Source of the DNA: Verrucomicrobiaceae bacterium
Lineage (GTDB): Bacteria > Verrucomicrobiota > Verrucomicrobiia > Verrucomicrobiales > Verrucomicrobiaceae
Assembly (NCBI GenBank): GCA_027486585.1
Contig: JAIXOU010000122.1
Span: 62,001 to 126,000, forward strand
Reading direction: 5' to 3'
DNA length: 64,000 nt
This document shows positions 1-8,099 of this stretch, in pieces. The notes beneath the pieces were generated by a model. The model ran no database searches. It saw only the letters and a program-made list of their open reading frames with translations, and was not told where the DNA came from. The position numbers and the translations under genes were made by a program. Numbering within the stretch: position 1 is the stretch's first letter; each line of letters starts with the position of its first letter.

Positions 1-944
1 TGTCGCGCAGTCGCGGCATAGTCACCACCACGTTGATACATGCCTTGAGCATAGTAATAGCAGCCGTAAAAGAACCAGGGTTCATTGACTTCGGGTGGGA
101 ATTTTAACAGCCAGTTTGATGAACCAATCACTTCAGCGGTATTGTATTGACCCGCAACTTGGAGTGAGAGCAGCCCTGCGGAGGTGGTTGAAAAAGTCTG
201 CCGACCCCCATAAGGCTCATAGCTAAAAGCAGCCTCCTGCTGTTTGAAAAGGCCGTTGCTGTCACGTTCCGCGCGGTAGCTGCGCTTGATGTAGGCAATG
301 CCGTTGTCGATGGCTTCCTTCGGCACATCGATACCACTGTTCTTTGCGGCTCTTAATGACATGAGCTGCCAGACGCTCACGCTAATATCGCTATCGCTGC
401 TGCTGGGTTCATAGCGCCAGCCACCTCGATTGGCTTCACTTTTAGATACCTGCTGGGCACGGATGATGAGCTTGATGGCTTTTTCGGTCATCGTGCGCAC
501 CTTTTTATCAGTCGCTTCATCGGCTGACATGCCGAGCATCTCTGTGAGCATGAGAGTGATGATGCCGTGGCCATACATGCGGCTGCGATCGCTGCGTCCC
601 AAATAGCCGTTTTCATCGGGTTCGACATGATCGACGATGAACTTCAGTGCCCGCTCGGCGGCTTTGCCTTCGGGCGTTGGATTGCCCGGCAAATGGCCTA
701 CGGAGGCCAAGCCCATGATCGAAAGCGCCGTCATGGCTGCCGTATGGCTAGGCACATCCCCTCGACGTGGTGCTTGATTGGTTTTTTGATCGGAAAAATG
801 CCCCGCAGGCTGTTGTTGCTTCAACAGCCAAGCGACGGCTTTTTCTACCGATGCTTTGACCTGAGGAGAGATGATCTCAGGCGCTGGATTAGCCGCCTTA
901 ACATGCAGGCAAAAGCAGGGGAAGATGAAAAGAAGGCGTCTCAT
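1..944 (-). CDS. Prenyltransferase/squalene-oxidase repeat protein (partial, runs off window)
   Basis: The frame is open from an ATG at 944 to the window edge (314 codons visible, C-terminus missing). The N-terminus is a short basic stretch followed by a hydrophobic run (RRLLFIFPCFCLH), consistent with an export signal. The body shows alpha-toroid repeats of the prenyltransferase/squalene cyclase type: AVAWLLKQQ near residue 36, a GYLGRSDRSRMYGHG block near 113-127 and GGWRYEP at 174-180, a typical repeat signature. Proteins of this kind are common secreted proteins of unknown role in Planctomycetes and Verrucomicrobia; nothing visible here shows actual prenyltransferase or cyclase activity. 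It follows argA by 18 nt on the same strand and may be co-transcribed with it. Confidence 0.75.
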   Translation of the reverse strand, partial: MRRLLFIFPCFCLHVKAANPAPEIISPQVKASVEKAVAWLLKQQQPAGHFSDQKTNQAPRRGDVPSHTAAMTALSIMGLASVGHLPGNPTPEGKAAERALKFIVDHVEPDENGYLGRSDRSRMYGHGIITLMLTEMLGMSADEATDKKVRTMTEKAIKLIIRAQQVSKSEANRGGWRYEPSSSDSDISVSVWQLMSLRAAKNSGIDVPKEAIDNGIAYIKRSYRAERDSNGLFKQQEAAFSYEPYGGRQTFSTTSAGLLSLQVAGQYNTAEVIGSSNWLLKFPPEVNEPWFFYGCYYYAQGMYQRGGDYAATAR

Positions 945-962
945 GGGCTATTGTAAACGCGA

Positions 963-2279
963 TCAACGCAGACTCTTGATCAGAACCTTTGAGTTCCTGC
1001 CGCTGCGGTCATATTTTTCACGACGAGCCAGGGGCAGTGCTGAGGGATCTGTGACTAGAAAGCCCATTTTCTCTTCAAAGAATCGGAAGGCCTGAGTGCT
1101 CAGTGCTACAAGGACCTCACAGCCGCGCTGCTTGGCGGTGTCTTCAGCAAAGGCGACGAGTTTTTGTCCATGTCCCCGATTTTTGTGACTGCGCCGCACA
1201 AACAGGCAGGCCAGCTCAGCCACCTTTCTGCCTTCTTCCTCATAGCTGTGCACAGCAACGCAGCCGATCGGATTGCTATCGGTCTCAAGCACAAAGAAGT
1301 CTTTGATGCGGGACTGAATTTGTTCACGAGTCCGTGGGACCAACGCAGCGTCGTCCATGGATTGCTGCATCATGGAAAGCAGGGCCGGCACGTCTGAGGC
1401 CTGAGCTTTTCTAATTTGCTGATAGTCGTCAGCATGGATCATGGTGCCGACCCCCTCATTGCTGAAAAGCTCGGCCAACAAAGCCTCGTCCTGAGTGCCA
1501 TCCACAATGTGCACCCGCGCGACCCCTTCTTGGCAGGCCAGGGCTCCGTAGCGTAGTTTGGAGAGCAGATTCACGTCATGACGTGCCTCTTTGCGTTTAT
1601 AAATTTCCCGCGCATCTGCGATGGAGAGTTGGGCTAGGCGACTTCCATCAGGGTTTGTTAAACCTGCTTCGGAAACGAAAATCACTTTGGCTGCCTTCAG
1701 GGCCAGTGCGACTTCGATGGCAACGGCGTCCGAGTTCAGGCGTAAGGTCGCCCCTTTGCCATCGTAACCGATGGGCGAAAGGATGGGGATGATGTCCGCT
1801 TTCAGGATGACTTCCAAAGACTCAGCATCCACGCGCTCAATCCGCCCGGTGAATTCAAGGTCGGTGCCATTGATCACACCGGCAGGATGAACCACGAGAG
1901 CATTGGAAATAACCACTGGCAGTTCCAGCGCTGTCAGATCAGCCATCAGTTCACTGGATTGTCGGGTGATCGCTTCAATGGCAATGTCTAGGCTGGCTTC
2001 ATCCGTCTTACCCATGCCGTCATCACTGCTCAGGACGACCCCACGCTTTTCGGCTAAGGCGCGAATTTGGGCGCGCGCGCCAAAGACGAGGACCACTTCA
2101 ATATTCAGTGATTGCAGGACAGCCACATCCTGCAGCAGACTTGGAAAACCAGGCTGGTGCAGTAAGGCCCCATCAATGGCGATCACAAAGACACGCTGCC
2201 GGAATTGCGGCACATAGCGGAGGATGCCGCGTAAGTCTTCGAAGCGCGCGGTAGGTTTGATGAGGTCGTTTTCTGGCAC
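963..2279 (-). CDS. argA: Amino-acid N-acetyltransferase (N-acetylglutamate synthase)
   Basis: Predicted to acetylate glutamate with acetyl-CoA, the first step of arginine synthesis, in the cytoplasm. The 438 residues fit the classical ArgA architecture. Residues about 1-285 form an amino-acid-kinase-like domain (VFVIAIDGALLHQPGF near residue 31, SPIGYDGKGATLRLNSDAVA in the middle). Residues about 288-438 form a GNAT domain, with the acetyl-CoA loop RRSHKNRGHGQKLV and the C-terminal GFLVTDPSALP block. The ATG start leaves the whole kinase-like domain in frame. The kinase-like part is normally the arginine feedback site. No other arginine genes are in the window. The assignment is firm from domain order and length. 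Confidence 0.9.
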   Translation of the reverse strand: MPENDLIKPTARFEDLRGILRYVPQFRQRVFVIAIDGALLHQPGFPSLLQDVAVLQSLNIEVVLVFGARAQIRALAEKRGVVLSSDDGMGKTDEASLDIAIEAITRQSSELMADLTALELPVVISNALVVHPAGVINGTDLEFTGRIERVDAESLEVILKADIIPILSPIGYDGKGATLRLNSDAVAIEVALALKAAKVIFVSEAGLTNPDGSRLAQLSIADAREIYKRKEARHDVNLLSKLRYGALACQEGVARVHIVDGTQDEALLAELFSNEGVGTMIHADDYQQIRKAQASDVPALLSMMQQSMDDAALVPRTREQIQSRIKDFFVLETDSNPIGCVAVHSYEEEGRKVAELACLFVRRSHKNRGHGQKLVAFAEDTAKQRGCEVLVALSTQAFRFFEEKMGFLVTDPSALPLARREKYDRSGRNSKVLIKSLR

Positions 2280-2332
2280 CGCTCAGTTTCGCGCATCACT
2301 CGGCATGTGCAAGAGCATTGGACAGGCGAAAA

Positions 2333-3238
2333 CTAGACATCACAAACCATGGCGGCATGGCGTAGGGCCAGGATCGTATCCTCCCAAGTTGGGATAAACT
2401 CATGCGCCACAAAGTCATGGTAGCCGATCTCCAGCGCCGCCTGCATCACGGCGGGATAATTGATCTCCTGATGCTCATCCAGCTCGCAGCGTCCTGGATT
2501 GCCAGCCGTATGCAGATGGCCGATGGACTCTTTGTGCTGTCTCATCCTGCGGATCACATCGCCATTCATGATGCTCACATGGTAGATATCAAAGAGCAGT
2601 TTAAAGTTGGGCGAGCCCATTTGCTGGATCAGATCCACACAAAAATCCACGTCATCACCAAAGTAGCCCGGATGACCCTTCATGGGATGGGAGCTGTCTC
2701 GTGAGTTGAGGTGCTCTAAGACTAAGGTGATACCCTTTTTCTCAGCATGAGGCATCACCACTTTCCAGGTGTCGATGCAGTCTTTGATGGCTTGATCGCG
2801 GTCCATGCCTTCGAATTTCATGCCTGTGAAAGTGATCACCTTCTTGCAGCCGACCTCAGCTGCCACATCAATAGCCTCTGTCAGTTTGCTGATGACTTCG
2901 TCACGAAACTTCGGATTGCAGGGGCCATTCGAAAAGCCATGGCTACCGACCAGGGAGATGTCGAGTCCGATCTTCTTCACGTCCGCGTAGTATTTGCGAT
3001 CAATGCCTTCAATGCCGACCAGCCCGATGTCCTTGGCGTGTTGAGCTAAAACCAGCGTATCCATCGGCTTCCAGCACCATCCCATGAGGGTATGCTTGAT
3101 GCCCTTGTTTTTGATTTTATAGCCAGGATCAGCGGCTTCTTTGGCGATGCTGATCGCGGCGGCTCGGCTAGGGCTTGGGGTAAGTGTCGCTGCCGCAGTA
3201 GCGACAGCTGTTGTCTGGAAAAAGGAGCGACGATTCAT
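2333..3238 (-). CDS. Tat-exported sugar phosphate isomerase/epimerase (hydroxypyruvate isomerase-like TIM barrel)
   Basis: 301 residues from the ATG at 3238. An upstream in-frame start would add 31 residues overlapping the neighbouring gene, but MNRRSFFQTTAVATAAATL is a twin-arginine signal peptide, so the shorter start is preferred. The mature part is an AP-endonuclease-2/xylose-isomerase-like barrel: LVLEHLNSRDSSHPMKG carries a conserved Glu and LLFDIYHVSIMNGDV a conserved Asp and His, as in hydroxypyruvate isomerases. The substrate is unknown; Tat-exported members of this fold are very common in Verrucomicrobia and Planctomycetes. It lies 46 nt downstream of a sugar-binding protein gene on the same strand, so a role in carbohydrate handling is a reasonable inference. 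Confidence 0.8.
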   Translation of the reverse strand: MNRRSFFQTTAVATAAATLTPSPSRAAAISIAKEAADPGYKIKNKGIKHTLMGWCWKPMDTLVLAQHAKDIGLVGIEGIDRKYYADVKKIGLDISLVGSHGFSNGPCNPKFRDEVISKLTEAIDVAAEVGCKKVITFTGMKFEGMDRDQAIKDCIDTWKVVMPHAEKKGITLVLEHLNSRDSSHPMKGHPGYFGDDVDFCVDLIQQMGSPNFKLLFDIYHVSIMNGDVIRRMRQHKESIGHLHTAGNPGRCELDEHQEINYPAVMQAALEIGYHDFVAHEFIPTWEDTILALRHAAMVCDV

Positions 3239-3284
3239 ATGGCGGGCTGGATACAAAGAGCTAAACGCAGAGTTAGGGGTGGTC

Positions 3285-4322
3285 TTACTTACCTTGGTAA
3301 ACGTCTGCTTCTTTGCGAAAGCCATCTGCAATGATGGTCTGGCGCATGTTTTCCTGGGTCACACTGACAATATCTAGCAGCACACTCGGTACATCGATTT
3401 TGCCGTTGGGGGTTTTTGCCTTGGTATCGATCTGTTCTTTGTTCCCCAACTTGACGGCAAGCTCGGCTGCTCGCTTGGCTAACTCAGTGAGCGGTTTGTA
3501 AACAGTCATCGTTTGCGTGCCCGAAACGATTCTCTGGCAGGCTGCCAGATCGCCGTCCTGACCTGTGACGATGACTTTTCCAGCCAGACCTTCTTCGATC
3601 AAAGCCTGGATAGCACCGCCTGCTGTTCCATCATTGCTGGCGAGGATGGCATCAATGGTTTGTCCTGCTTTTGTGATGGCGGCATTGGTGATCTTTTTAG
3701 CATTTTCAGGCTTCCAATCTTCGGCCCAGTCTTCAAAGACGACTTCGATCTTCCCAGCCTCAATCAAAGGTTTCAGGATGTTGTCCTGCCCTTGTTTGAA
3801 GAGCTTGGCATTGTTGTCCGTCTTTGCGCCGTAGATGCGGATAAGCCGCAGCGGACGCCCTGAGGGGAGTCGATCTGCCAAGAACCTGGCCTGAAGTTCA
3901 CCGACCTTCACATTGTCAAAGGTGATGTAGAGATCTGTCTCTGCACCCGTGATTAAACGATCATACGAGAGCACTGGAATACCCTCCGCATGGGCCATAG
4001 CCACGGCCTTTGCCATCGCGGCCCCATCATGGGGGATGATCACCAGCGCATCGACTCCGGTGGTGATCAGGCTTTCCACATCTCTGAGCTGGCGCGTGTC
4101 ATCACTGTTGGCGGATCGCACCTCGACTTTAGCACCCAGCGCCTTTGCCTGTGCCATGAATAGATCACGATCTGAAATCCAACGCTCTTCTTTCAGCGTG
4201 TCCATGCTCAGTCCGATGGTGAGTTGTCTGCTCTGGCGGGCATTGCCATTGCGGGAAATGACCCAGCCCGTAGCGATGCTCAGGATAAAAGAAAGGATAA
4301 CGAAAGTGATGCGGCCATTCAT
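3285..4322 (-). CDS. Periplasmic sugar-binding protein, XylF-like
   Basis: 345 residues with an N-terminal export/anchor helix (ITFVILSFILSIATGWVIS). It is a type-1 periplasmic binding protein: TIGLSMDTLKEERW opens the domain, VDALVIIPHDGAAMAKAV and GIPVLSYDRLI match the XylF/RbsB core, and LASNDGTAGGAIQAL and VIVTGQDGD complete the ligand cleft, closest in style to D-xylose-binding proteins. In an ABC importer it would deliver sugar to a permease, but no ATPase or permease gene is nearby. It could serve a distant transporter or a sensory role. It probably shares a transcript with the Tat isomerase-like gene 46 nt downstream. Confidence 0.82.
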   Translation of the reverse strand: MNGRITFVILSFILSIATGWVISRNGNARQSRQLTIGLSMDTLKEERWISDRDLFMAQAKALGAKVEVRSANSDDTRQLRDVESLITTGVDALVIIPHDGAAMAKAVAMAHAEGIPVLSYDRLITGAETDLYITFDNVKVGELQARFLADRLPSGRPLRLIRIYGAKTDNNAKLFKQGQDNILKPLIEAGKIEVVFEDWAEDWKPENAKKITNAAITKAGQTIDAILASNDGTAGGAIQALIEEGLAGKVIVTGQDGDLAACQRIVSGTQTMTVYKPLTELAKRAAELAVKLGNKEQIDTKAKTPNGKIDVPSVLLDIVSVTQENMRQTIIADGFRKEADVYQGK

Positions 4323-4482
4323 GATCCTAACGGTCTAGCGACACCCAAGCTGCTTGGGAAGTAAAAAATCTGTCCAAATGAGAAGTCTAGCACTCCCAGG
4401 AAAAGTATCTTCCCAATGGCCTGCCGCCTGCCCCCGTTTTCCCCAGTTGACGTGGAAAGCCCAGGGTTTATCGCGTGGAACG

Positions 4483-4692
4483 ATGTGCCGAAGTCTAACC
4501 TTTTTATTCTGTGTCTTCTTTGCCGCTACCTTGCAGGGGCTTCCCCCAGCCATGTCCAGCCCTGAGGCATTCATGACCGAAATTGCCAGCAAGAAGTGGG
4601 AATGCTCTTACACGGCCTATCCAGAGCTTCGCTTTCTTGGGGACAAGATCGAGGCACTGTCTGCGGGGAAGATGGAGGTTCTTCGTTCTTAG
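4483..4692 (+). pseudogene. 5' fragment of a secreted protein gene, cut by a heptamer repeat
   Basis: The frame encodes 69 residues. It begins with a convincing signal peptide (CRSLTFLFCVFFAATLQG) and continues with SSPEAFMTEIASKKWECSYT. The frame then enters the GTTCTCG heptamer repeat at about 4684 and stops at once. A short mature part ending exactly where low-complexity repeat DNA begins suggests the 3' part of the gene was lost or replaced. The start at 4483 is chosen because upstream in-frame codons would precede the signal peptide with unlikely sequence. I do not recognise the family. It is divergent from the xylose-binding-like gene. Confidence 0.4.
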
Positions 4693-4745
4693 TTCCTCGT
4701 TCTTAGTTCTCGGTTCTCGGTTCTCGGTTCTCGGTTCTCGGTTCC
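4684..4745. repeat. Heptanucleotide tandem repeat (GTTCTCG/GTTCTTA)
   Basis: About nine successive 7-bp units, starting with variants (GTTCTTA, GTTCCTC) and then several near-identical GTTCTCG copies. The reverse complement (CGAGAAC) resembles the AGAACAG and AGAACGA heptamers found at 4983-5107 and 12772-12910, so one repeat family may be involved. It abuts the truncated secreted-protein frame on the left and a dispersed 110-bp repeat on the right. Confidence 0.8.
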
Positions 4746-4857
4746 GGGGCTTGGAGTCCCAACGGGACGATCCATCGCAGCCCAGGGCAGCGCCCTGGGT
4801 TATGCCAAGCAAAGACATCCGAGCCCTGAAGGGGCGGCCTATTAGCGCAGCGTCCGA
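4746..4857 (-). repeat. Dispersed ~110-bp repeat, copy A (inverted relative to copies B and C)
   Basis: The segment contains the phrases CTTGGAGTCCCAACGGGAC, CCCAGGGCAGCGCCCTGGG (a near-perfect hairpin) and GAGCCCTGAAGGGGCGGCC. The same phrases occur in reverse complement at 12425-12533 and 12589-12698. This is a dispersed, hairpin-bearing element with no convincing gene in it. Confidence 0.8.
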
Positions 4858-4982
4858 CAATCCAAGATCCGCGAAATGAGCCCTCTCGTAGAGCCACGGA
4901 ACCAGAGTTCAGAGAGATGAGAAAAGAGCGAAGGATGAGGCGTGAAAGATGAAAAAAAGAAGATGGAGGATAGCGGATAGAA

Positions 4983-5169
4983 GTCAGAGATCAGAGATCA
5001 GAGATCAGAGATCAGAGATCAGAGATCAGAGAACAGAGAACAGAGAACAGAGAACAGAGAACAAAGCACCAAGCACCAAGCACCAAGCACCAGAGATCAG
5101 AAATCAGAGATCAGCGATTAGAGATCATCCCTCCATCCCTCCATCCCTCCATCCCTCCATCCCTCCATC
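4983..5169. repeat. Compound heptamer/octamer microsatellite
   Basis: Consecutive blocks of 7-bp units: AGATCAG (about six copies), AGAACAG (about four) and CACCAAG (about four), then a degenerate AGATCAG stretch. An 8-bp block CCCTCCAT (about five copies, 5127-5169) follows. The blocks change by single-base steps, as expected from replication slippage plus drift. The octamer recurs at 5780-5816. Confidence 0.9.
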
Positions 5170-5319
5170 GGCGTATAAAATGATGGCGAGTCTACTGGCA
5201 GCCAGTTGCAGTCCGATCCTGGTCTCGTGACCTCGGTCTCACGGTTTTGGTTTGTCGGCCCGCAGAATGGGGCAGGCACCCCATGGCGCTCAGGTGCCGT
5301 CATCCTTAGATTGGGGGTC

Positions 5320-5661
5320 ATGAAAACGAACGAATATCCCCGCCACGCCCTCGACATCCCCCACCAAGCCCCTGACATGTCGCGCCTCGACCAACCGCGG
5401 CAGGCCGCCTCGGAGATCGCCCAGCAGGTCACGGATACGGTCAAAGATGCGGCCCAGCACGCCACTCAGGCCGCCAAAGACCTCTACCAATCCGCCGCCA
5501 CACGCGCCGAAGACACCTTGGTGCAGTCCAAGCAGTACGTGAGCGCCAATCCCATGGCCATCGTATTCGGTGCCTTCGCGCTCGGTCTCACCCTCGGTTG
5601 CACGCTCGGGCTGACACATCACCGCCAGGAACCCACGATTCGTGAGCGGTTCCGCTGGTAA
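5320..5661 (+). CDS. DUF883/ElaB-YqjD-like membrane-anchored protein
   Basis: 113 residues from the ATG at 5320, behind a purine-rich GGGGG. The middle is an Ala/Gln/Asp-rich amphipathic helix (ASEIAQQVTDTVKDAAQHA, then DLYQSAATRAEDTLVQ). The C-terminus carries one membrane segment (AIVFGAFALGLTLGCTLGL) followed by HHRQEP, the layout of ElaB/YqjD/DUF883 proteins, which anchor to the inner membrane and in E. coli associate with ribosomes. An in-frame upstream start exists but adds sequence that lies in repeat DNA. The gene sits between two copies of a repeat module (5127-5240 and 5780-5960). Confidence 0.7.
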   Translation: MKTNEYPRHALDIPHQAPDMSRLDQPRQAASEIAQQVTDTVKDAAQHATQAAKDLYQSAATRAEDTLVQSKQYVSANPMAIVFGAFALGLTLGCTLGLTHHRQEPTIRERFRW

Positions 5662-5779
5662 CACGCGATCCGGCTGCCCGCAGGGCGGGTCATTCGAGGC
5701 AATCCCCCGAAAGCGTCATCAAGGTAGGGAAGCCTCGTCCGATGACCCAGCTAGGAACGCGCTTCATCGCTCCATCACT

Positions 5780-5960
5780 CCATCCCTCCATCCCTCCATC
5801 CCTCCATCCCTCCATTCCACGACTTTGTCAGTTGGAAGGCAATTCCTTCGGAGACTCATTCAGCTCCTTCAACAAGGCGTCTCAGGCGTCGGCGTAGAAA
5901 ATAGTGGCGAGTCTTGGGTCAGACCGTTGCAGGTTGAATCTGGCCTCCGTGCAACCTAAC
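5780..5960. repeat. Second copy of the CCCTCCAT octamer plus its flanking module
   Basis: About five CCCTCCAT units lie at 5780-5816. About 75 bp further on, 5891-5960 (GGCGTAGAAAATAGTGGCGA...) resembles 5170-5240 (GGCGTATAAAATGATGGCGA...). The two modules flank the DUF883-like gene in direct orientation. The rest of the 5662-6029 stretch shows no gene. Confidence 0.7.
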
Positions 5961-6029
5961 CCTAGTCCCCGTGTTGTGCGAACGTTTGAGCTGACCCACG
6001 CTTACCTGAGAGCGGGCCACCGATGCAGG

Positions 6030-6752
6030 TTAATCTTCCTGATCCTTCTCATACTTTCGACTCAGAGCGGGTAGGCTATTGGTGTCCAGCGCCTTGTTCG
6101 GCAGGAGAGATTGATCGATGCCAAGAACGGACTGAAGCTCTTTTTCTAGTTCCTGCAACAAGGGAGGAACCTCTTTCCCGAGTAGGTCGTTAACCTTGCT
6201 CCAGGTGTCTCGCTCCTCCTTGGCCTTGTAGTCTCCACCTTGCTCTACCCCAAACATGAACTCTTGTGCTGCATGGCTTACTTGTCGATGAATGTTATCT
6301 ATCTTGTCAGCTGTTTCGCGAATAAAAAAGATTCGTCGTGGCCGATAATAGTCTAGGAACTCTTGATATAGCTTGCTTACAATCTTCCGACGCTCCTCCT
6401 TCGGTGGATCAGACGACCATTCAATAAACTTCACATAGTCTGCAACAGAATCCATGAACACGACCAATTTCTCATAGGTCGTAGCGATCGTATCAGCCAT
6501 TCGATCAAAAGTCTTGGCCAGTCGGATACTCTTTGAATCAGCCTCGGTCTTGAGGTCATTCTTAAGTCGCTCGAGCGTGACATCTGATTCCGCTTTCAGT
6601 TGAGTTTTGTGCGCCTCAAGCTTGTAATCGTATTCGTGCTGAATAGCAGACTTCAGCCGGGTGGATATCCACTCACGGGTGAGCCATCCCACTATCCCAA
6701 GCAACACGACGCTACTCGCGCTCGATGTTATGATGATCCAGATATCTTCCAT
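6030..6752 (-). CDS. Hypothetical membrane-anchored coiled-coil protein
   Basis: 240 residues. A single N-terminal membrane helix (IWIIITSSASSVVLLGIVGWL) is followed by a long charged helical region (KSAIQHEYDYKLEAHKTQLK, then LERLKNDLKTEAD) that should form a coiled coil. The C-terminal helical part is rich in Lys and Glu and includes YYRPRRIFFIRETADKI. The topology resembles small unnamed membrane proteins often found in accessory islands, but I recognise no family and assign no function. It is the first gene of the accessory segment that also holds restriction and toxin-antitoxin genes. Confidence 0.6.
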   Translation of the reverse strand: MEDIWIIITSSASSVVLLGIVGWLTREWISTRLKSAIQHEYDYKLEAHKTQLKAESDVTLERLKNDLKTEADSKSIRLAKTFDRMADTIATTYEKLVVFMDSVADYVKFIEWSSDPPKEERRKIVSKLYQEFLDYYRPRRIFFIRETADKIDNIHRQVSHAAQEFMFGVEQGGDYKAKEERDTWSKVNDLLGKEVPPLLQELEKELQSVLGIDQSLLPNKALDTNSLPALSRKYEKDQED

Positions 6753-7215
6753 ATTTCTTTTAGCCCAACTTGTTGATCAGTCACAGATGGTGGGCTTTGA
6801 GAGCAGCTTTAATTCCGACGGAACGCTGGGAAAAGGACGGGTTAGGCTGATCATGCGGAGGGATTTACACGCTGATGTCATAAGCAGGCAAGGATAATCT
6901 ATAATTATCCAATCATTAAAGCTTAAAATGATGGTCCAAATATGACTAACCCCGAGTTGCCTCTCTATAGGCAGCCCGTTGAACCCTGAACCCGGTCTTC
7001 CTGTTCATTCAAGAGCTACAATGATCCCTCGGTCATTTAAGCGGCAACCATGTCGTCAGCTGCGCAGACTTCTTCAAACAAAACTGACGCCAGCCATAGC
7101 ATCTGAACCAAAGAGATTCCGCAGCGTTTCTTCGGCGATCCAGAACGTCAGCAGATATACCACGGTCTTGAGACATGCGAGATAGGCGAAGATGTGCAAA
7201 GGCCTAGTTAGTGGT
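6753..7215. other. Gene-free stretch with two adjacent palindromes
   Basis: No convincing reading frame. At 6892-6910 there is a perfect palindrome, GGATAAT-CTATA-ATTATCC. At 6912-6932 there is a near-perfect one centred on AAGCTT, with ATCATT/AATGAT arms. These could be operators or a terminator; their position about 140 bp upstream of the minus-strand gene at 6752 allows a regulatory role. Confidence 0.45.
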
Positions 7216-7413
7216 CTATTTCTTTGGCTGTGCAAGATTAGGAGGATCCGCAGCCAGTGCCCAGCGAATCCGGACCATCACCGGCCCAGACAGCCTCAGA
7301 CGATGCTCCCAGATGCGAAGCACCTTCCATCCAGCTGCCCGCAGCTCACGAGTGACTTGCTGGTCAGGCTTGGCCTTTCCCTCAAGAACCGAGATCTCTA
7401 TAGGACGGCCCAC
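7216..7413 (-). pseudogene. C-terminal remnant of a Vsr-type very short patch repair endonuclease
   Basis: About 65 codons in the same frame as, and directly after, the stop of the preceding minus-strand gene. QQVTRELRAAGWKVLRIWEH closely matches the C-terminal part of Vsr proteins, where a conserved Trp lies in the GW-x-VLRIWEHxL helix-strand unit. The N-terminal two thirds, with the catalytic Asp and the zinc ligands, are absent. Vsr nicks next to T:G mismatches produced by cytosine methylation and usually accompanies a C5-methyltransferase, and none is seen here. I infer a decayed restriction-modification locus. Confidence 0.55.
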
Positions 7414-8061
7414 TCAAGCCATGACCACAGGCCTTTCGGGAAAGTCGATGCCGGGAGCGAGCTTCGTGACGAGCGACACGGCATCACGGTAGGTGGTGAA
7501 GTTGGCGATGTGCTCACGCTGGCCTTCTGTAGTGATGCCGCACAGAGTGAGCCTGGGCAACTCATAGTCCTCGTCCCAAGGGTTGTCCCCACGGATGAAG
7601 GGTTCAACTTCTCCATCGGTGCGATGAAGGCGCACGGTCTGAATGCTGAATTCGACAAAGTCAGAGCCATTAAGGGTATTCCGCGCGCTGACTTCCAACG
7701 GGATAATGAGCACGTCTCCATAATACAACGGCAACTGAAGGTGCTGAGCTATGAAAAGACAGTCCATCTCATTAAAACTCGCGAGTGCCCAAATATCTGC
7801 CACGTCCACGCAGGCATCTCCGAAACGATCCTCCATGAAGTAAGGCCAGACCTCCACGAGATGATCGAATGCAACGTGCTGAGTGGCCCACGTCTCAAAC
7901 ACAGTCGCCACACGCATGATCTCTCGCAAAAAGCCATCCATTCCGCTGTAAACATCACTCAAAGAAAGGCAGGAAGCACGAGATTGTTCCGTTGCAGCAT
8001 CTCGCAAAGAAACAGCACAGCAGAAGATTGCGGCAGGATCGGAAGTGGAATTTTCAGTCAT
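7414..8061 (-). CDS. Hypothetical protein in defence-island context
   Basis: 215 residues from the ATG at 8061 (an upstream in-frame start is possible). The composition is that of a real soluble protein: aromatic-rich helices such as VATVFETWATQHVAFDHLVE, then LPLYYGDVLIIPLEVSARN and a C-terminal NFTTYRDAVSLVTKL. The opposite-strand frame over the same DNA is less protein-like. No family is recognised. It lies between a Vsr remnant (immediately downstream) and a divergent HNH endonuclease gene, so a link to DNA restriction is possible but unproven. Confidence 0.5.
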   Translation of the reverse strand: MTENSTSDPAAIFCCAVSLRDAATEQSRASCLSLSDVYSGMDGFLREIMRVATVFETWATQHVAFDHLVEVWPYFMEDRFGDACVDVADIWALASFNEMDCLFIAQHLQLPLYYGDVLIIPLEVSARNTLNGSDFVEFSIQTVRLHRTDGEVEPFIRGDNPWDEDYELPRLTLCGITTEGQREHIANFTTYRDAVSLVTKLAPGIDFPERPVVMA

Positions 8062-8099
8062 GACTTCCCTACAACGGCCAAGTGCGTTAGTTTCCTGGC

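Noticed and set aside
567-956. Plus-strand frame of 129 codons near the window start
   Set aside because: It is antisense to the prenyltransferase-repeat frame, which shows clear family motifs.
4504-5230. Frames built from heptamer and octamer repeats (peptides such as SIPPSLHPSIPPS)
   Set aside because: Low-complexity translation of microsatellites; no start context.
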